A DNA stretch of 64,000 nucleotides from Nematopogon swammerdamellus (GCA_946902875.1 OX336336.1:1458545-1522544); one strand, 5' to 3'; shown: positions 20,377-32,244, numbered from the stretch's first letter. Program-made: numbers and translations. Notes: generated from the letters alone by a model not told the origin.

Positions 20377-23300
20377 CTGCAACAGACAACGCCCACGTCA
20401 ACCTCTGTGGACTCCACCTCGCGCCTAGCCTAGGCAGCTAGCGATGCTGGACCTCAATTTACACCACCCTGTGCGTCCGTGCCCTGGCGTCGTGCCGCAT
20501 TTTGTCCGGACTAGAGGTGAAATGGTATTTTAATTTCCATATGAAGTGGCACCTAAACCTGGTCACACTCGTCATCAAACGGGGTTTGACGACGTAGACC
20601 TCTCTCCCCCCTTCACTTCCGTGGAGAGCGAGAGAGGACTATGTCGTCGTCGTGAAACACATCCCTTTTGATGTTCGTTTGGCAGTTGACAAGTTGTGGT
20701 GCCATTTCATCTGAAAACAATAGGATAGGATACAGATAGGGCAGTCCAAAAAAAAAGGACATTGACTCCCAAGCATTGGACTCCTTCGCAAAAACGTGGA
20801 GCGCAAAGCGCCATCTCTCTCTTGTGGCGGAAAAGTGAGAAGGAACTTCGCTCGCCACGTTTGTGCGAGGGAGCTAACCGTCAAAGGTCAATGTGCTTTT
20901 TTCCGCGTGGTCTGGGAACGGAGATTTTGCTTCTTCGATTTTGTGTACAGAGAAATAATAACACTATTATCTCTGTATTCAATTGATTAACACGTTGAAT
21001 GGCGAGGTGATCCTGCTGCAACACGCCTGGCAAGCCAGGTGCACGCAACGAACAAAGCATATAGCGTAAAACCCGCTTAATACGATTCTCAAGGGGATGG
21101 GCGCAAAAATCGTCTTAAGCGGGAAGAGTTAAAATACAAAGTACACACTTTAAAATCTGTTTATTGTATTTCTGACAGAAATCAATCTTCGAAATCGTCA
21201 ATACGAACGATTTGTCTGGCATCACTTTAAAGAACAACCCAGACTCGTTCCAATTAGCATACCATTGCAAGATTTAAATCGGTCGATCCATCCACTCGAG
21301 CCTGAGAAGTCAGTGATTTGCAAGGTTTGTGCAAATTGTATGAGCTTTTTCTGTCAGTGTAGGACCACTTACTAGGCACGCAGCAGCGCTAGGAGACTCG
21401 CTTGGCGGTCGCGCGCGGCGAAAATAAGATCGTTTTAAGCGGATGGAAAAAATATGGAATTTTTTTTTCGTAAAATTAAGGTAGAGTATAGGACCGGCAC
21501 AAAAGATCGTATTATGCGGAAAATCATATTAACCGGGATCGTATTAAGCGGGTTTTACTGTACTATCATTTATTTATCTCTCTTACGTTTTGTTTATAGT
21601 CGTCCAGAAATACCAGCCTTGCGGCTATAAAATCCAGACGTCTATCCCTGCACTCTTGCGAGTACAGTGATCATGTATGCCAGATCGAACGCACAACGCA
21701 AAGAACAGTTGGTCTATCTTTATATTTTGTGCAAACTTATTCTCTGAGAGTTTACGGCTCTGGCGCCCGGGGAACAGGCTAGAAAATGTGGGCTGGCGCC
21801 TCAAATAAACACTGCATTCATGAAAAATTTACTTTATTGTTAAGGATTTTTCATTTCACAATTACACATACACACCACACGCCGTATCCCGACAATCGGG
21901 GTAAGCAGAGAGTAATCGGTGTTGTGCTGCAATTAGTCTGGTAAATTACAGCACAACTCCGACCACCACGTTTAGCAAAGTATTCGAACAAGATTCAATA
22001 GATTAAGCAGCAAGTAAGGTACCAAGGCCCACTTGCTGCATGACTAGGTGGAAAGACCGCGCCAAGGTGGCGAGCCTGTCGCCTTTATGCACGGCATCTT
22101 GTCCTTATCCCTTAGTCGTCTTTTACGACATGCACGGCGAGAGATGCAGTGGGGCTATTCTTATTAAGTACTGACCCCACGCAGTGCACTCATTTTGTGT
22201 ATTTACACCCGACGTCATTTTGAAATAATTCATAATTTTCCATGCTCTACTTCCCGATTGGAGGTATAAGGGAACACAATTTCTATTTGTATGGTGGCCC
22301 CCATGTTTGTCTATAGTGAAAACCTGACATTCAACATATTAAACAAAAAATTTTTTTTTAAATAAAATCAAGATTGTAAGCGCACAACGTTGCACAGCAT
22401 CCGCCGTAGAGGACTCCCGTCGCAACGGAGCGCCACACAAGAGCACACAGGGTGAGGCAGATAGTAAGATCCAGCAAATAAAATGAATCCCGTAGCGTAA
22501 AGTTGGCCGAAGCTGAAGATAGGAACGGGCGATCATTACCTGCTTCGCTCATTTTCATCAGGCTTAGTATTTACATTTGGTGGTGCATCTGAAAAAATGC
22601 ATAGAAACACGTTAATCGCAAAGATTGCAGATTTGCCGACGCCGTTTAATAGGTTAGAGCACACACAAACAAAAGTGTTAGATCTGCATATCGTTTCTTT
22701 GCAATGGTTTCTATGCATTTGTTCAAAAATATTTGGCCAATGGTGGTTATTTTACAGAATTCGCAAATATCGAAAATATTGATGGAATTTTGTGATGTAG
22801 ATATGATTTCTACTGAAGTGAAACTATTGCAAGAATACCAAAAAGTGTTTTTTTGTACAAACGTGCACAGCAATTCCAACACAAATCTCGCATGAAGGTC
22901 GCCCCGCGGTGAGAACCGCGCGCGACGCGTCAATCCTCCACCACAACGCTCACATAAGCGCAACTCACATTTGTCCTAGCGAATGTCACGATCGCTCCCG
23001 GAGCAGCGGGAACGCTGCGCCAAGGGTCCTCCATTGGGTCGTCAATAAAAATAATCACCCTGGAGACCATACGGAAGGGAGTGAAGCAGAATAAAGGTAC
23101 GGGCACATTGTATACATGGTAAATGCATGTAAATACGCCTGTCAAATTGGTGTAATACGATATTTTCATGAAATATAGAATCAACAGCTTTTGCCAACAG
23201 CTACAAATTGGGGTAAAATTAAGATATGGAGCCACCATACGTTATTTATTAATTATTTATTTTACATACTAGATGATAGTGTTATTATAAATGGTGGTTA

Positions 23301-26300
23301 TATAGGACAATCTACCTACACAGATTTGCAAAACTTTAAGTCTTAAATAAATTTAGTTCGAATAATTAAAATATTTGTGTTTCAACTCTAGTTCCAATAG
23401 TTTCTACATAACTGCAATTTATAAAAATTGCACCAAAACAATGCACAATGAGCAATATTTTGGCGTGCATTACATTACATTGGTTAGATGTGTCAAATCA
23501 CCAAGCATAATGCAAGCTAAAGCATATTATTTTAAGCAGTCAATAGGTCGTGAACTCCATCCATCACAGATCTGCCCTCCTTATTAACATGTTGAATGCC
23601 AATACGGTCATAGGTGACCCCGCGCCCGCGCTTTCCATCCAACTATAGAATGTTTCTACGCTAGCGTGACCCGGCGACCCACGTGACGTCAGAGAACATT
23701 CATTACAACTTGGCTTCTCAAATTAATTAAGTCAAGTTTTTAAACTATATGCTCCCTAAGAAACTCGAAACTTACCACTGTGCGGAAACAACTGAATAGA
23801 AAGTTGTTTGGTCAAGCTTGGTGACAGAGTGAAGCATATCGAGAAGGTCATATATTCACATTTTATTAGAAGTACAATTGAGCCTTATCCTCATATTGAA
23901 AGAGCGTAAAGTCGGCTGCGCTGGGCAAGCTCACGTATCGGCGAACATACGGATAGGTATCCTCACTGCGGATACGTACACTTGAGTTGTTAATATTAAT
24001 AAGAAGGGCAGAGCAACTGTCATAAGTGAAATTTCAGCTCACAATACGGTTGGAATGATTAAGAAAGCCAGCGTGCACGGAATGGAGCGTGTTGTGAAGC
24101 GAGCAACTTGTGAATACTGACCCCACGGCCCATGAAGCCGCCGCCGCGGCCCATGAAGGTGTTGATGGCGCCGCGGCCGCGGTAGCCGCCGCCGCCGCGC
24201 ACGAACGTGCCGCCGCGACCCACAAACCCAGCGCCGCCACGCGCACCGCGACCTGTAACCAGACAACACTCGTGCGCTCTACTAACAATGTTGCAACTGA
24301 CTATGGCAGTGCTAATCAAATGGTGGTCCGCGATAAGGGAAGAACAAATATAATTTTTTTTTTCAGAACAAGAGTCCATAAAGCCCACGGCACTCTGTGG
24401 TTGTTTGTAGTTTTTTTATATATTTTGTTGCAATTACTGATCCTTGTGGCACTCCACACCACACGGGTCTTGGCTCAGACAGTGTTTCACTTATTCTAAC
24501 TTGTAGTTGCCTGTTGTTTAGATAAGCTTGGATCCATTCTAGGAGTTTACCTCTTATTCCGAAATGCTCCAGCTTAGCTACAAGTCGTCGTAGTGGCACT
24601 CTATCAAATGCCTTCTTGTAGTCTAGTTAAATGATGTCAACTGAGGAGCCTTTGTCCAACTCTTGCGTCCACACATTGAGGCATTCCAGTAGATTTGTTA
24701 TTGTAGAGTGTTTGGCCATAAATCCATGTTGTTGATTAGATGATGTAGATTATTTATTTTATGTTACTATATTTGGGAGAACTAACAGCAAGAATACAAA
24801 ATATATTAATCATACCACCGAGTGCATGATAGTTGAAAAACCAACAAGACAAAAATAAATCAAGACAGCCTCGATAGCTCAGTGTCGCAGACAGTCAACT
24901 GTCGCTATTGAATGTTAAGCAACGCTGGGTGCGGTCAGTACTTGGATGGGTGACCGCTGACCGTTGAAGGCTGACCGAGGTTCGGATTCCTCGTAAAACT
25001 GTAGGTCCCTTCCCTCCTAATCTTACTTTGTGGTAGGGTTTAACCCGCCCGGGTTGGTACCACCGCACTGAATGAAACGTCGGTCTAAACGGCTGTGTAA
25101 ATAGTTTGTGTTTTCCGAACAGTTCAGTGTAGCCGGCACGATCAAAGGGGGAAGCACTGACATGACACCTGATTCACCCGGTGTTATGGGCTGACATCAC
25201 GGACGTTGTAGGTGATGTAGCCAACCGTATCAGTTTCCATAAAAAAAAATAAAAAAACAAGCAAACAAAATTACTTAAAAATAATACAAGTGCACTCATA
25301 AATAAAAAAACAGAATACACGCACCAGCTGTCAGTGTTAATAAAGACGTATTGTGGACCTTACAGCAGGGCATTCCCAACCTCATTTGAATTAAACAACA
25401 TACATAGGATTGTTGAAAAGGAAAGTGACCTCTGTACGGTACGGGGGCGGAGGGCACGAAGCCGCCGCGGCCGCGGAAGTTGTTGCGCGCGACGGGCGCA
25501 GTGTGCTGCATCGGCGGCGCCTGGTTGCGGTTCTGCGGCGCCTGATGTTGTCGCTTGTTCTGCACACAACAGTTCACATTTCATTCAGCTGAATGTTTTA
25601 AGCCTTAAAATATACGGGAGTCAACCTCGGTAGCTCAGTGGTGCGGTCGGTCGACTGTTGTTAAGCAACGCTGAGTGCGGTCAGTACTTGGATGGGTGAC
25701 CGCTTGACCGTTCCGAGGCTGACCGTGGTTCGGATTCCACCTAAGTTCACCCCGCCCGGGTTGATACCACCGCACTGAATGAAACGTCAGTCGAAATGGC
25801 TATGTAAATAGTTCACGTTTTCCGTCCAGTTCAGTGTAGCCGACATGAAATCAAGGGAAGCTCTGAAATGGCACCTAGATCACCCGGTGTTATGGGCTGA
25901 CATCACGGATGTTGTAGGTGATGTAGCCAACCGTGACAGTTTAAAAAAAAATATTTCGACTTGCCGTTCACGCCAGGCTCTTCTTAAATGAATTTCACAA
26001 ATTGGTTTGTATGTAGCAACTCTTCACTACTTTGTTTCTATAACCTAAAGAGTAGTCTCCCATATATGCGACGTAGACGCGGTAAAGGCGAGCGTACCGT
26101 GTTTTTGTTGTTGTGAGCGACGGCTCGCTGCTCGTCGTCCTCGCGGTACTTGGTGACGGTGACGAGGAAGCCGTTGATGCGCAGCTCCCGGTCCAGCTTC
26201 AGCGCCTTCTCCATCGATTCCTTCTGCGTGTACGTCACGCGCACTGCGACAAACAAACACGCTCACAGTCTATTCATTACTTCACATTTCAATGGTGGAA

Positions 26301-29300
26301 AAAATTATAAAATGTGAGCCGTCTCACAACGTTATCCAAAAAAATGCTTTGGATGACATTTTTAAAAGTAACAGATCATATAAAAATTATCCGATCAGAT
26401 GAACGACTCGTACCATTCGAAATTTATGAAAGGGGCATGTCGATAAGCTCCCTAACAGTGTGTATTGCAGGATAAGCCTTTTCAAGATAAGCCCTTGGGG
26501 GGATTTATCACCTGCACATAATGTTGCCATTCAAATAGGTACCAAAGTAAGGTTTATAATCACTAAACAGCATACATATGTATACATAACGTTCAAGGGG
26601 GTAGGCAGAGACAACGGATCTCCACATGTCGAGATATTGACACACCTCTGACGCCTCTACTACTCATAATGCTTTGCATACTAGCTCATCCATTACGGGT
26701 ACTACACACTTGACCCTTTTGGAGCACATGCTTGATCTGGTCTAGGTACGTGCATCTGGCGCATCCCTTCCGGAGCCATCCAGTCAAATTCGCTTCATAA
26801 ATATCTTTCATTAGTCTCTTATCAATCACCCATTCTTCCAACACAACAAAATATGGACTGTGAAAAATTTATGGTAACACTTAATCTAGTTTTAAAAAAT
26901 AATTCTTCTTACTTCCAACTAATTAATAGGTTGCGACTACTGTTCCATACTATTTTCGCCGTGCGCGAAAATTTGCGGGCGCACCAAATTTCGAATTCGC
27001 CCAATTAAAAATCCAATATAGTAATGAAGTCCGATCAATAACCTATATTGACACTTGAAAGCCAATGAAATTCCCCATAAAACGAAGATTCGTTAGGAAG
27101 TTAATGGCTGTAAGGGTTTGGGGGTCGGCCGGCCCCATCAGAAGCCAATTCGCGAGTGTAATCGGACCGGATAAAACAAATTGTGACAAGTTTAAGATTA
27201 GTTTTACTAGCACAAAATAAACAATATACTCACAGATTTTATACTTGGTCTTGCTGAACTCCTGGACCTGCGCGACCTCGCCGCACTCGCCGAACAGCAG
27301 CCGCACATAGTCGTTGGTGGCCTCGACCGGCACGCCCACCAGCACCGTCGTGTCCACCGTGCTGGGCTGCACCTCCACCCTGATGCGGCTCCCGGACACC
27401 AGCGCACCGTCCTCCGCCACCGCCTAGACACCACCGTCCCATCTCAACACTCCACCCGCCCCGCCCGACAACCAACCCTCCATTGCCATTTTTTATGAAA
27501 GCTATGTGTACTTATAGATCTCACGAATCTTGTCCGGAAGTGTTAATGTTGTTGCAGGTGATGTAGCCAACTGTGTTTCCATAAAAAAAAAAACAAAAAA
27601 AAACCAGGACCCCCCCCCCTAATTTCAAACATGCGTGACGTAATATATGGATGGCTGCCTACATGATTTTTTGTCCAATTTAACCAGGTTCTTTAGGTAC
27701 ATTGACGGTAGCTAAAAACTTCCATTGACCCTCATGTGTCTACCGCCACGCAAGACAGTGATAGTGCTTCGCGTGCTATGTTCGCACACTCAAAGGTTAG
27801 TGTTCTATTTTCCACATGGTCTGGAAACATACTATGTATAACAAAAACCTATGTAATTTTATAGAATGTCTGCTTAGGTATATAAGGCAAATTAAATATG
27901 TATGTATTTTTCCTTTGAAAGAATGATTTCCATCGATATACATATTATTTATATTGATTGATATTCAAAACACAGGACTCAGGAGGTTCAGTTCTTTCCA
28001 AATGACGAGATGTTGTGTCCATTCAACATGCAATTGAACACATTTTATTAATACACAGTTATAAAGAATCACGTTTGAACAAAATGTTAATTTAATGATT
28101 AGTCCAGCTTACCTTCGATGTGATCACGTTTGCTAAAAATGGTGAAGAATTTGGAATATTCTAGCAAAAATGTTATCACTATTCAAGCGAGCATAGCTCA
28201 ATGTATAGGTACATACGCCGTCTGTTAAAAAAATAACCAAACTTTTTAAATTGCGCGGCAACGAAGTATCGTAGCGTCGTGCGGTTGGCATCACTGTGTT
28301 CGCCATAATTTCTCGGGTAAACTGCTCTTTACGGATTCTTGATATCTGAATTCTTTCCCGCGTTATTGCTTTTTGAATGCAAGGTGTCTAAGCGTTAGTG
28401 GCGATTTTTACAATGTGCGATTTTTGGGAGCAACGATGCAATGTGAAGTTTTGCGCGAAACTGAGAAAAACTTTTACTGAAACATTTGAACTTCCGACAG
28501 AAGCTTACGGAGATGATGCACTAAGCCGTACACAGTGTTACGGGTTGTTTTGCCGATTTAAATAATGCGGATGATATTACGCTGTTAACCCGCAATCCAA
28601 AACAAAATCAGGCGCTTCTTAAGGTGGTGGATGACTATTGTGAATGGACCAAAGGGATGAAGATAAAACCAGCGAAGTGCTACTGTTTGAGCTTAACCAG
28701 GAAAGGTTCAAAGTTTACCTCGAGCAATCCAGGTCTGACAGTAGCCGGAAAACCAATCGCAACCGTGGCTGATGAAGCTCCTTTTAAATTCTTGGGCAAA
28801 AGGATCACCAGCAGAGGAAAGGAGCATCCTACTGATGATATTGTCCAACTTTTCGAAGAGAGCCTCCGCCAAACTGACAATCTTCCCCTCCTGGGTACAC
28901 AAAAGGCATGGATTTACGATAACTACCTGACATCAAAACTTTCATGGCCATTTCTCGTCTACGACTTCACAAAGCAAAACCTGGCTAAATTAGACTCGTA
29001 TGTGACCAGATTCCTGAAATCATGGTTTGGACTGGCTCACCCGGCTGACTCGTCAACGCTATACAGATCTCACAATAACTTTGGACTGAACATCAAGAAA
29101 CCGTCGATATTTTATCAAAAGGCGAGAATAGCCAAACGATGTATACTCAAAGACTCCAATGATAGCGCTATTCAAGCCTTACCCAACACATCACTATCAG
29201 ATGAACTGGAATCGAGACTCGACTTCTACAAATCATTCCAAGTTGGTACACGCACCAATAGATCTGGATTGGGCATAGAAACAGCAAAGTCTGATAAAGA

Positions 29301-32244
29301 AATACTGAAAGGTTTTGCTCAGGAGGACATGGAACAAGGCTTCAAACTTCACGCCTTAAACCTAGAAATGCAGAATGATTGGCTAACAGTGGGTGACTTC
29401 TGCATCCCTCCTGCATTGAAGTGGAAATCCATAATATACAACTGGTCCCCTGAGCTGCTTAAGTTCTACTTAAATGCATTCCAGCTTACTCTCCCCGACC
29501 CGAGTAACCTAGTTAGATGGGGGAAATCTACAAATAGACTATGCCCGTCATGTAAGGAGTTCGTAGGCACGGCCAAACATTTGTTATGCGGATGCAAAAT
29601 ACTACTTGAGCGAGGCCAGTATTCCTACCGTCATGATAAAGTCCTCCAAATCATCAGAGAGGCCATCAACCTGTCAATTGCACGGACCAGGAAAGGGCAA
29701 ACCAGTAGCGGCTTCCAGAAGGTCAACTTTGTGAAACCTGGAGCCAATAAGCTGCCCAAAGATAGGACTAAACCTTCTTCAATTTTGGGAGCAGCAAAGG
29801 ATTGGGAATTGTTGATGGACACACATGAGAAGCATTACCAAATGCCTTCGGAAATCTGTACCACAGCATTAAGACCGGATATACTCATATTCTCAAAAGC
29901 GACAAAGCATGTAGTACTTGTTGAACTTACAGTTCCATGGGAAAGTAACATACCGAAGGACCACAACATCAAACTTAACAAGTACTGCAACTTAGTAGAC
30001 CGGATTGTGAGAAACGGATTCAAGACTGATCTCTTCGCTGTGGAAGTCGGAGCAAGAGGACTACCAGCGAAGTCGCTCTACAGTCTCTTCAAGAATCTAG
30101 GGCTCCCAAGATCGACGCTAAGCTCATATATGGAGAGAGCTTCGAAAACGTCACTGGAAGCATCCTACAGAATATGGATAGGTAGAGAGAGGGAGGTCGA
30201 GAGCGGGACTGGTGGTTTCCCCGCGTCCTAGTCAACGCAGACTAGCTGACGAGGGCTTGAAGCGAGCCGAAACGTGAAGCATGCGCGGGAAATTTAGAGT
30301 GGCCACTCGCTAGTCCCGACCTCGATTAATACCCTCCTCTACTGCCGATGGGCCCGGATATGTTCGGTGAAGCCATCGTAAGCTTAGATCCACACCCTCC
30401 TTCTGGTCGTCAATCAGTTGAAGATGACTCTCGACCAGGAAGACCTTCGACCTCAACTGATGACACTCACATTCAGAAAATCTATGATCTGGTGCGGGCG
30501 AATCGTCGTCTGACTGTCAGAGAACTTGCAGAAGAGGTGGAGATCTCAATAGGGCCGTGCCATAACATTCTGACTGAGAAATTGAACATGCATCGAGTTG
30601 CAGCAAAATTTGTTCCATGTTTGATGACCGAACTGCAGAAGGAACATCGAGCAGCATTGTCAATTCGCCAGTTTTGCGCCAAAAATCAAATGACTGTCTT
30701 CCCTCAACCTCCCTACTCACCAGATCTGGCTCCTTGCGATTTTTCTTTATTTCCTAAATTGAAAGCAGTGCTGTAAATTCGCCGCTTCGACACCATTGAT
30801 GACATTAAAACAAATTTGTCACAGGAATTAAAGAACATTCCGAAAGAAGCTTACCAGGACTGTTTTTCAAAGTGGAAACACTGCTGGGAAAAGTGAGTGA
30901 ATAGAGGAGGGAGAGACTTTGAAGGGGAGAAGGACCAATAATGCGTAAATTGAAAAATAAAAATTTTAAAAATTTAGTTCGGTTATTTTTTGAACAGCTC
31001 TCGTATATACAATGTAATGTATGTAAGTATGTAATAATGAGTGGAATGATCATGAAAATTATAAATATACTTTTAAAAAAAAAAAAATTTTTTTTTAGTA
31101 AATTATTCTGGTATATTGCTGAACATGTGTATATAAAATAAAATTATAGCAATTACAGTGGCCTGCAAGCTACATACTTTAAAATCATTAAATTGTTTTT
31201 TTTTTCATATATTATTAAATGTTAAATACATTATGAGCATCTATAAAATGTGAAGACCCCATGTCATACTGAAATCTTATCTTATTCTCAAGGCATCAGC
31301 TAGCAGCCCGCTGTGATTATATTATTACTTGACATTCAAATAATCCATTTCACAGTTGACTAGAGCTGCAAATACAATAGGCGGGAAAATATGTAAGTTG
31401 AGTAAAGTAGAAGCAGAAGTTTGAAAATACTGATTAATCACTAAAGATACAGTACGTACTACAGAGTGTAGTACAGAGGCTTGACTACCAACAGACTGGT
31501 CACGCGGGCCGGGGGCACCGGGCCGCAGTCTCTATCGAGCTAGCGGATAAAATCCGTAATGTTGAGAATAATATTTTTTTTAATTACCTTGTCCAAAGAG
31601 TCTTTGTTTTTGAATTCGACAATAGCCGATAATGTCGGTGTTGTGGTCAGTTCAGAAACTACGATAGGACCACGTCTAAAAAGAAAGAAAAATTCTCATT
31701 TAAATATAATTCAGTCAACGGCCGACGCCGCACGTGCGGACGCCGGCGCACAGTTTATATAAAATTTCATTTCAGCAGTTAGCATCTCGAGAACTATCGA
31801 GTGCGTACGTATATAAATTTTAATACAATCGGTGAGCATTTAGAGAATATTTGAATGTAAGTAGGGGAGGTGAGCGCGAGTCGAGACTCTCCCGCCTAGT
31901 ACTCACTTGACGCTGGAGACCTCCCCGTACTTGCAGAACAGCTCCTTGAGCTTCTCCTGATACTCGAAGAGGAGGCTCGATGGCAGGTTGTCCACGAGCA
32001 GCTTTCCCGGCTCCACCTTCTCCTCGGGCTGGGGCTCCGGCGCGGCCTCGCCCGCCTCCGCCTCGGCAGGGGCGGCGGCCGGCTCGGCCGTGTCGGCGGC
32101 CGCGTCGCCGCTCACCTCGGCCGGCTCGCCCGCACCGTTGTTCTCGTCGGTAGCGAGCTCCTCCGCCGGCGCCTGCTCCTCCGCGGCGGGCGTCGCCTTC
32201 ACGTTCGCCGCCTTGGCGCCGCGACCTCTCTTCGGTGCTACCAT
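20326..32244 (-). CDS. Two-RRM protein with acidic N-terminus and RGG tail, complete, seven exons
   Basis: The exons are 32244-31907, 31675-31588, 27423-27234, 26243-26098, 25559-25430, 24252-24122 and 20376-20326, all GT-AG and in phase, giving 357 aa. Residues 1-80 are Ala/Glu-rich after a basic start (MVAPKRGRG). RRM1 covers about 81-165 (KLLVDNLPSS), RRM2 about 167-245 (TTVLVGVP). After a Gln/Asn-rich linker, residues 290-341 form an RGG/FMGRG domain, and the last exon gives GYMMDGQRPNKRLRQE. The layout suggests an hnRNP- or nucleolin-type RNA-binding protein in the nucleus. It is the likely paralogue of the gene at 6.3-11.6 kb. No certain gene name. Confidence 0.85.
20377..21061. other. 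Intron 6 of RRM gene B, 3' part
   Basis: Moderately GC-rich sequence with no recognised element; overlapping frames at 20613-20990 show no family resemblance. Confidence 0.4.
21062..21560. mobile_element. pogo-like MITE 2
   Basis: Ends GTAAAACCCGCTTAATACGA and, inverted, TCGTATTAAGCGGGTTTTAC, next to TA. Internal copies of the same motif occur (TCGTCTTAAGCGG). Confidence 0.75.
21561..22099. other. Intron, dispersed fragment
   Basis: 21881-21945 is the inverse of the fragment at 530-597 (GACAATCGGGGTAAGCAGAG). Otherwise nothing recognised. Confidence 0.4.
22100..22195 (-). mobile_element. Retroposon 3' tail fragment
   Basis: Contains GTCGTCTTTTACGACATGCA and GGAGAGATGCAGTGGGGCTA in minus orientation, a tail also found at 13.69, 15.24, 50.64 and 59.11 kb. 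Confidence 0.65.
22196..24121. other. Intron 6 of RRM gene B, 5' part
   Basis: Low-coding DNA. A 49-nt exon-like stretch lies at 22540-22588 on the minus strand but its length would break the frame. No other feature recognised. Confidence 0.4.
24122..24252 (-). CDS. RRM gene B, exon 6 (RGG domain)
   Basis: 131 nt, GTTACAG acceptor and GGG|GTCAGT donor. Encodes GRGARGGAGFVGRGG and FMGRGGGFMGRG, an arginine-methylation-type low-complexity RNA-binding tail. Confidence 0.82.
24395..24750 (-). mobile_element. LINE reverse transcriptase fragment
   Basis: The minus strand reads YKKAFDRVPLRRLVAKLEHF, then NNRQLQVRISETLSE and GVPQGSV, which are RT domain motifs. Upstream NQQHGFMAKHSTITNLLECL belongs to the same element. 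An in-frame stop lies in between. Located in intron 5 of RRM gene B. Confidence 0.85.
24868..25245 (+). mobile_element. SINE family B, full length
   Basis: Complete tRNA/5S-like head, body and A-rich tail; inserted antisense in an intron of RRM gene B. Confidence 0.88.
25430..25559 (-). CDS. RRM gene B, exon 5 (Gln/Asn linker)
   Basis: 130 nt, TGTGCAG acceptor, GAG|GTCACT donor, phase 0 to 1. Encodes NKRQHQAPQNRNQAPPMQH and FRGRGGFVPSAPVPYR. Confidence 0.82.
25621..25950 (+). mobile_element. SINE family B, near full length
   Basis: Head intact; about 50 bp of the body after the B box are deleted (CACCTAAGTTCACCCCGCCC). Starts 62 bp upstream (minus sense) of exon 5. Confidence 0.86.
26098..26243 (-). 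CDS. RRM gene B, exon 4 (end of RRM2)
   Basis: 146 nt, GTCGCAG acceptor, ACG|GTACGC donor, phase 1 to 0. Encodes RVTYTQKESMEKALKLDREL and INGFLVTVTKYRED. Confidence 0.87.
26244..27233. other. Intron 3 of RRM gene B
   Basis: 26580-26680 is a retroposon 3' segment (GGGGTAGGCAGAGACAACGG) also found at 52.53 kb. 26945-27085 belongs to a repeat whose other copy, at 49.04-49.37 kb, has an R4-like insertion. Confidence 0.55.
27234..27423 (-). CDS. RRM gene B, exon 3 (end of RRM1, start of RRM2)
   Basis: 190 nt, GTCTAG acceptor, TCT|GTGAGT donor, phase 0 to 1. Encodes AVAEDGALVSGSRIRVEV, then TTVLVGVPVEATNDYVRLLF to SKTKYKI. Confidence 0.88.
27546..27585 (+). mobile_element. SINE family B tail fragment
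   Basis: GGTGATGTAGCCAACTGTG, then TTTCCATA and an A-run. A C-homopolymer at 27611 follows. Confidence 0.55.
28560..30404 (+). mobile_element. R4-like LINE with restriction-like endonuclease, 5'-truncated
   Basis: Inserted in the mariner ORF between CGATTTA and GGTCGTCAATC. The element begins within the reverse transcriptase at the ADD catalytic motif (ADDITLLTRN) and keeps one long open frame to 30231. The 3' UTR carries a hairpin with CTGACGAG ... GAAACG and ends CCACACCCTCC. Confidence 0.88.
28624..30231 (+). pseudogene. C-terminal half of the R4-like LINE polyprotein
   Basis: An intact 535-codon frame that really continues upstream to the ADD motif at about 28571, so the ATG at 28624 is internal. 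It holds the RT thumb, a CPSCKEF ... HLLCGC zinc motif, and a PD-(D/E)XK-type nuclease core (RPDILIF ... HVVLVELTVPWE). This set of domains is that of the R2/R4 group, in which the nuclease nicks the target DNA. The absence of frame breaks over 1.6 kb points to a young insertion. Confidence 0.85.
31006..31587. other. Intron 2 of RRM gene B, AT-rich part
   Basis: A- and T-runs at 31073-31096 and 31195; no element recognised. Confidence 0.4.
31588..31675 (-). CDS. RRM gene B, exon 2 (middle of RRM1)
   Basis: 88 nt, TTTTTAG acceptor, AAG|GTAATT donor, phase 2 to 0. Encodes RGPIVVSELTTTPTLSAIVE and FKNKDSLDK. Confidence 0.87.
31907..32244 (-). CDS. RRM gene B, exon 1 (acidic N-terminus, start of RRM1)
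   Basis: Start ATG at 32244 in the context AATCACAATGG. 338 nt, ending AA|GTGAGT in phase 2, GC-rich. The Ala/Glu/Pro region precedes KLLVDNLPSSLL and ELFCKYGEVSSV. Confidence 0.9.

Larger units (their letters stand above)
28216..31003 (+). mobile_element. mariner element, internally deleted and split by a LINE
   Basis: The inverted ends share CTGTTaAAAAAATAACC and lie next to TA at 28214-28215 and 31004-31005. Transposase pieces are at about 28414-28560 (MCDFWEQRCNVKF to CYGLFCRF) and 30405-30900 (GRQSVEDDSRPGRPSTS to KWKHCWEK). Between KEHR and AALSIRQFCAKN the catalytic middle is deleted; the final D motif region (PPYSPDLAPCDF) remains. Confidence 0.9.

Noticed and set aside
22540..22588. 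49-nt minus-strand exon-like segment (DAPPNVNTKPDENERS) between TTTTTTCAG and GCAG|GTAATG
   Set aside because: The length would shift the frame of RRM gene B, whose flanking exons are both phase 0; no neighbouring exon fits.
24059..24121. C-terminal extension VSIHKLLASQHAPFRARWLS of the RGG exon
   Set aside because: A GTCAGT donor precedes it, and an in-phase basic terminal exon exists at 20376; intron read-through is more likely.
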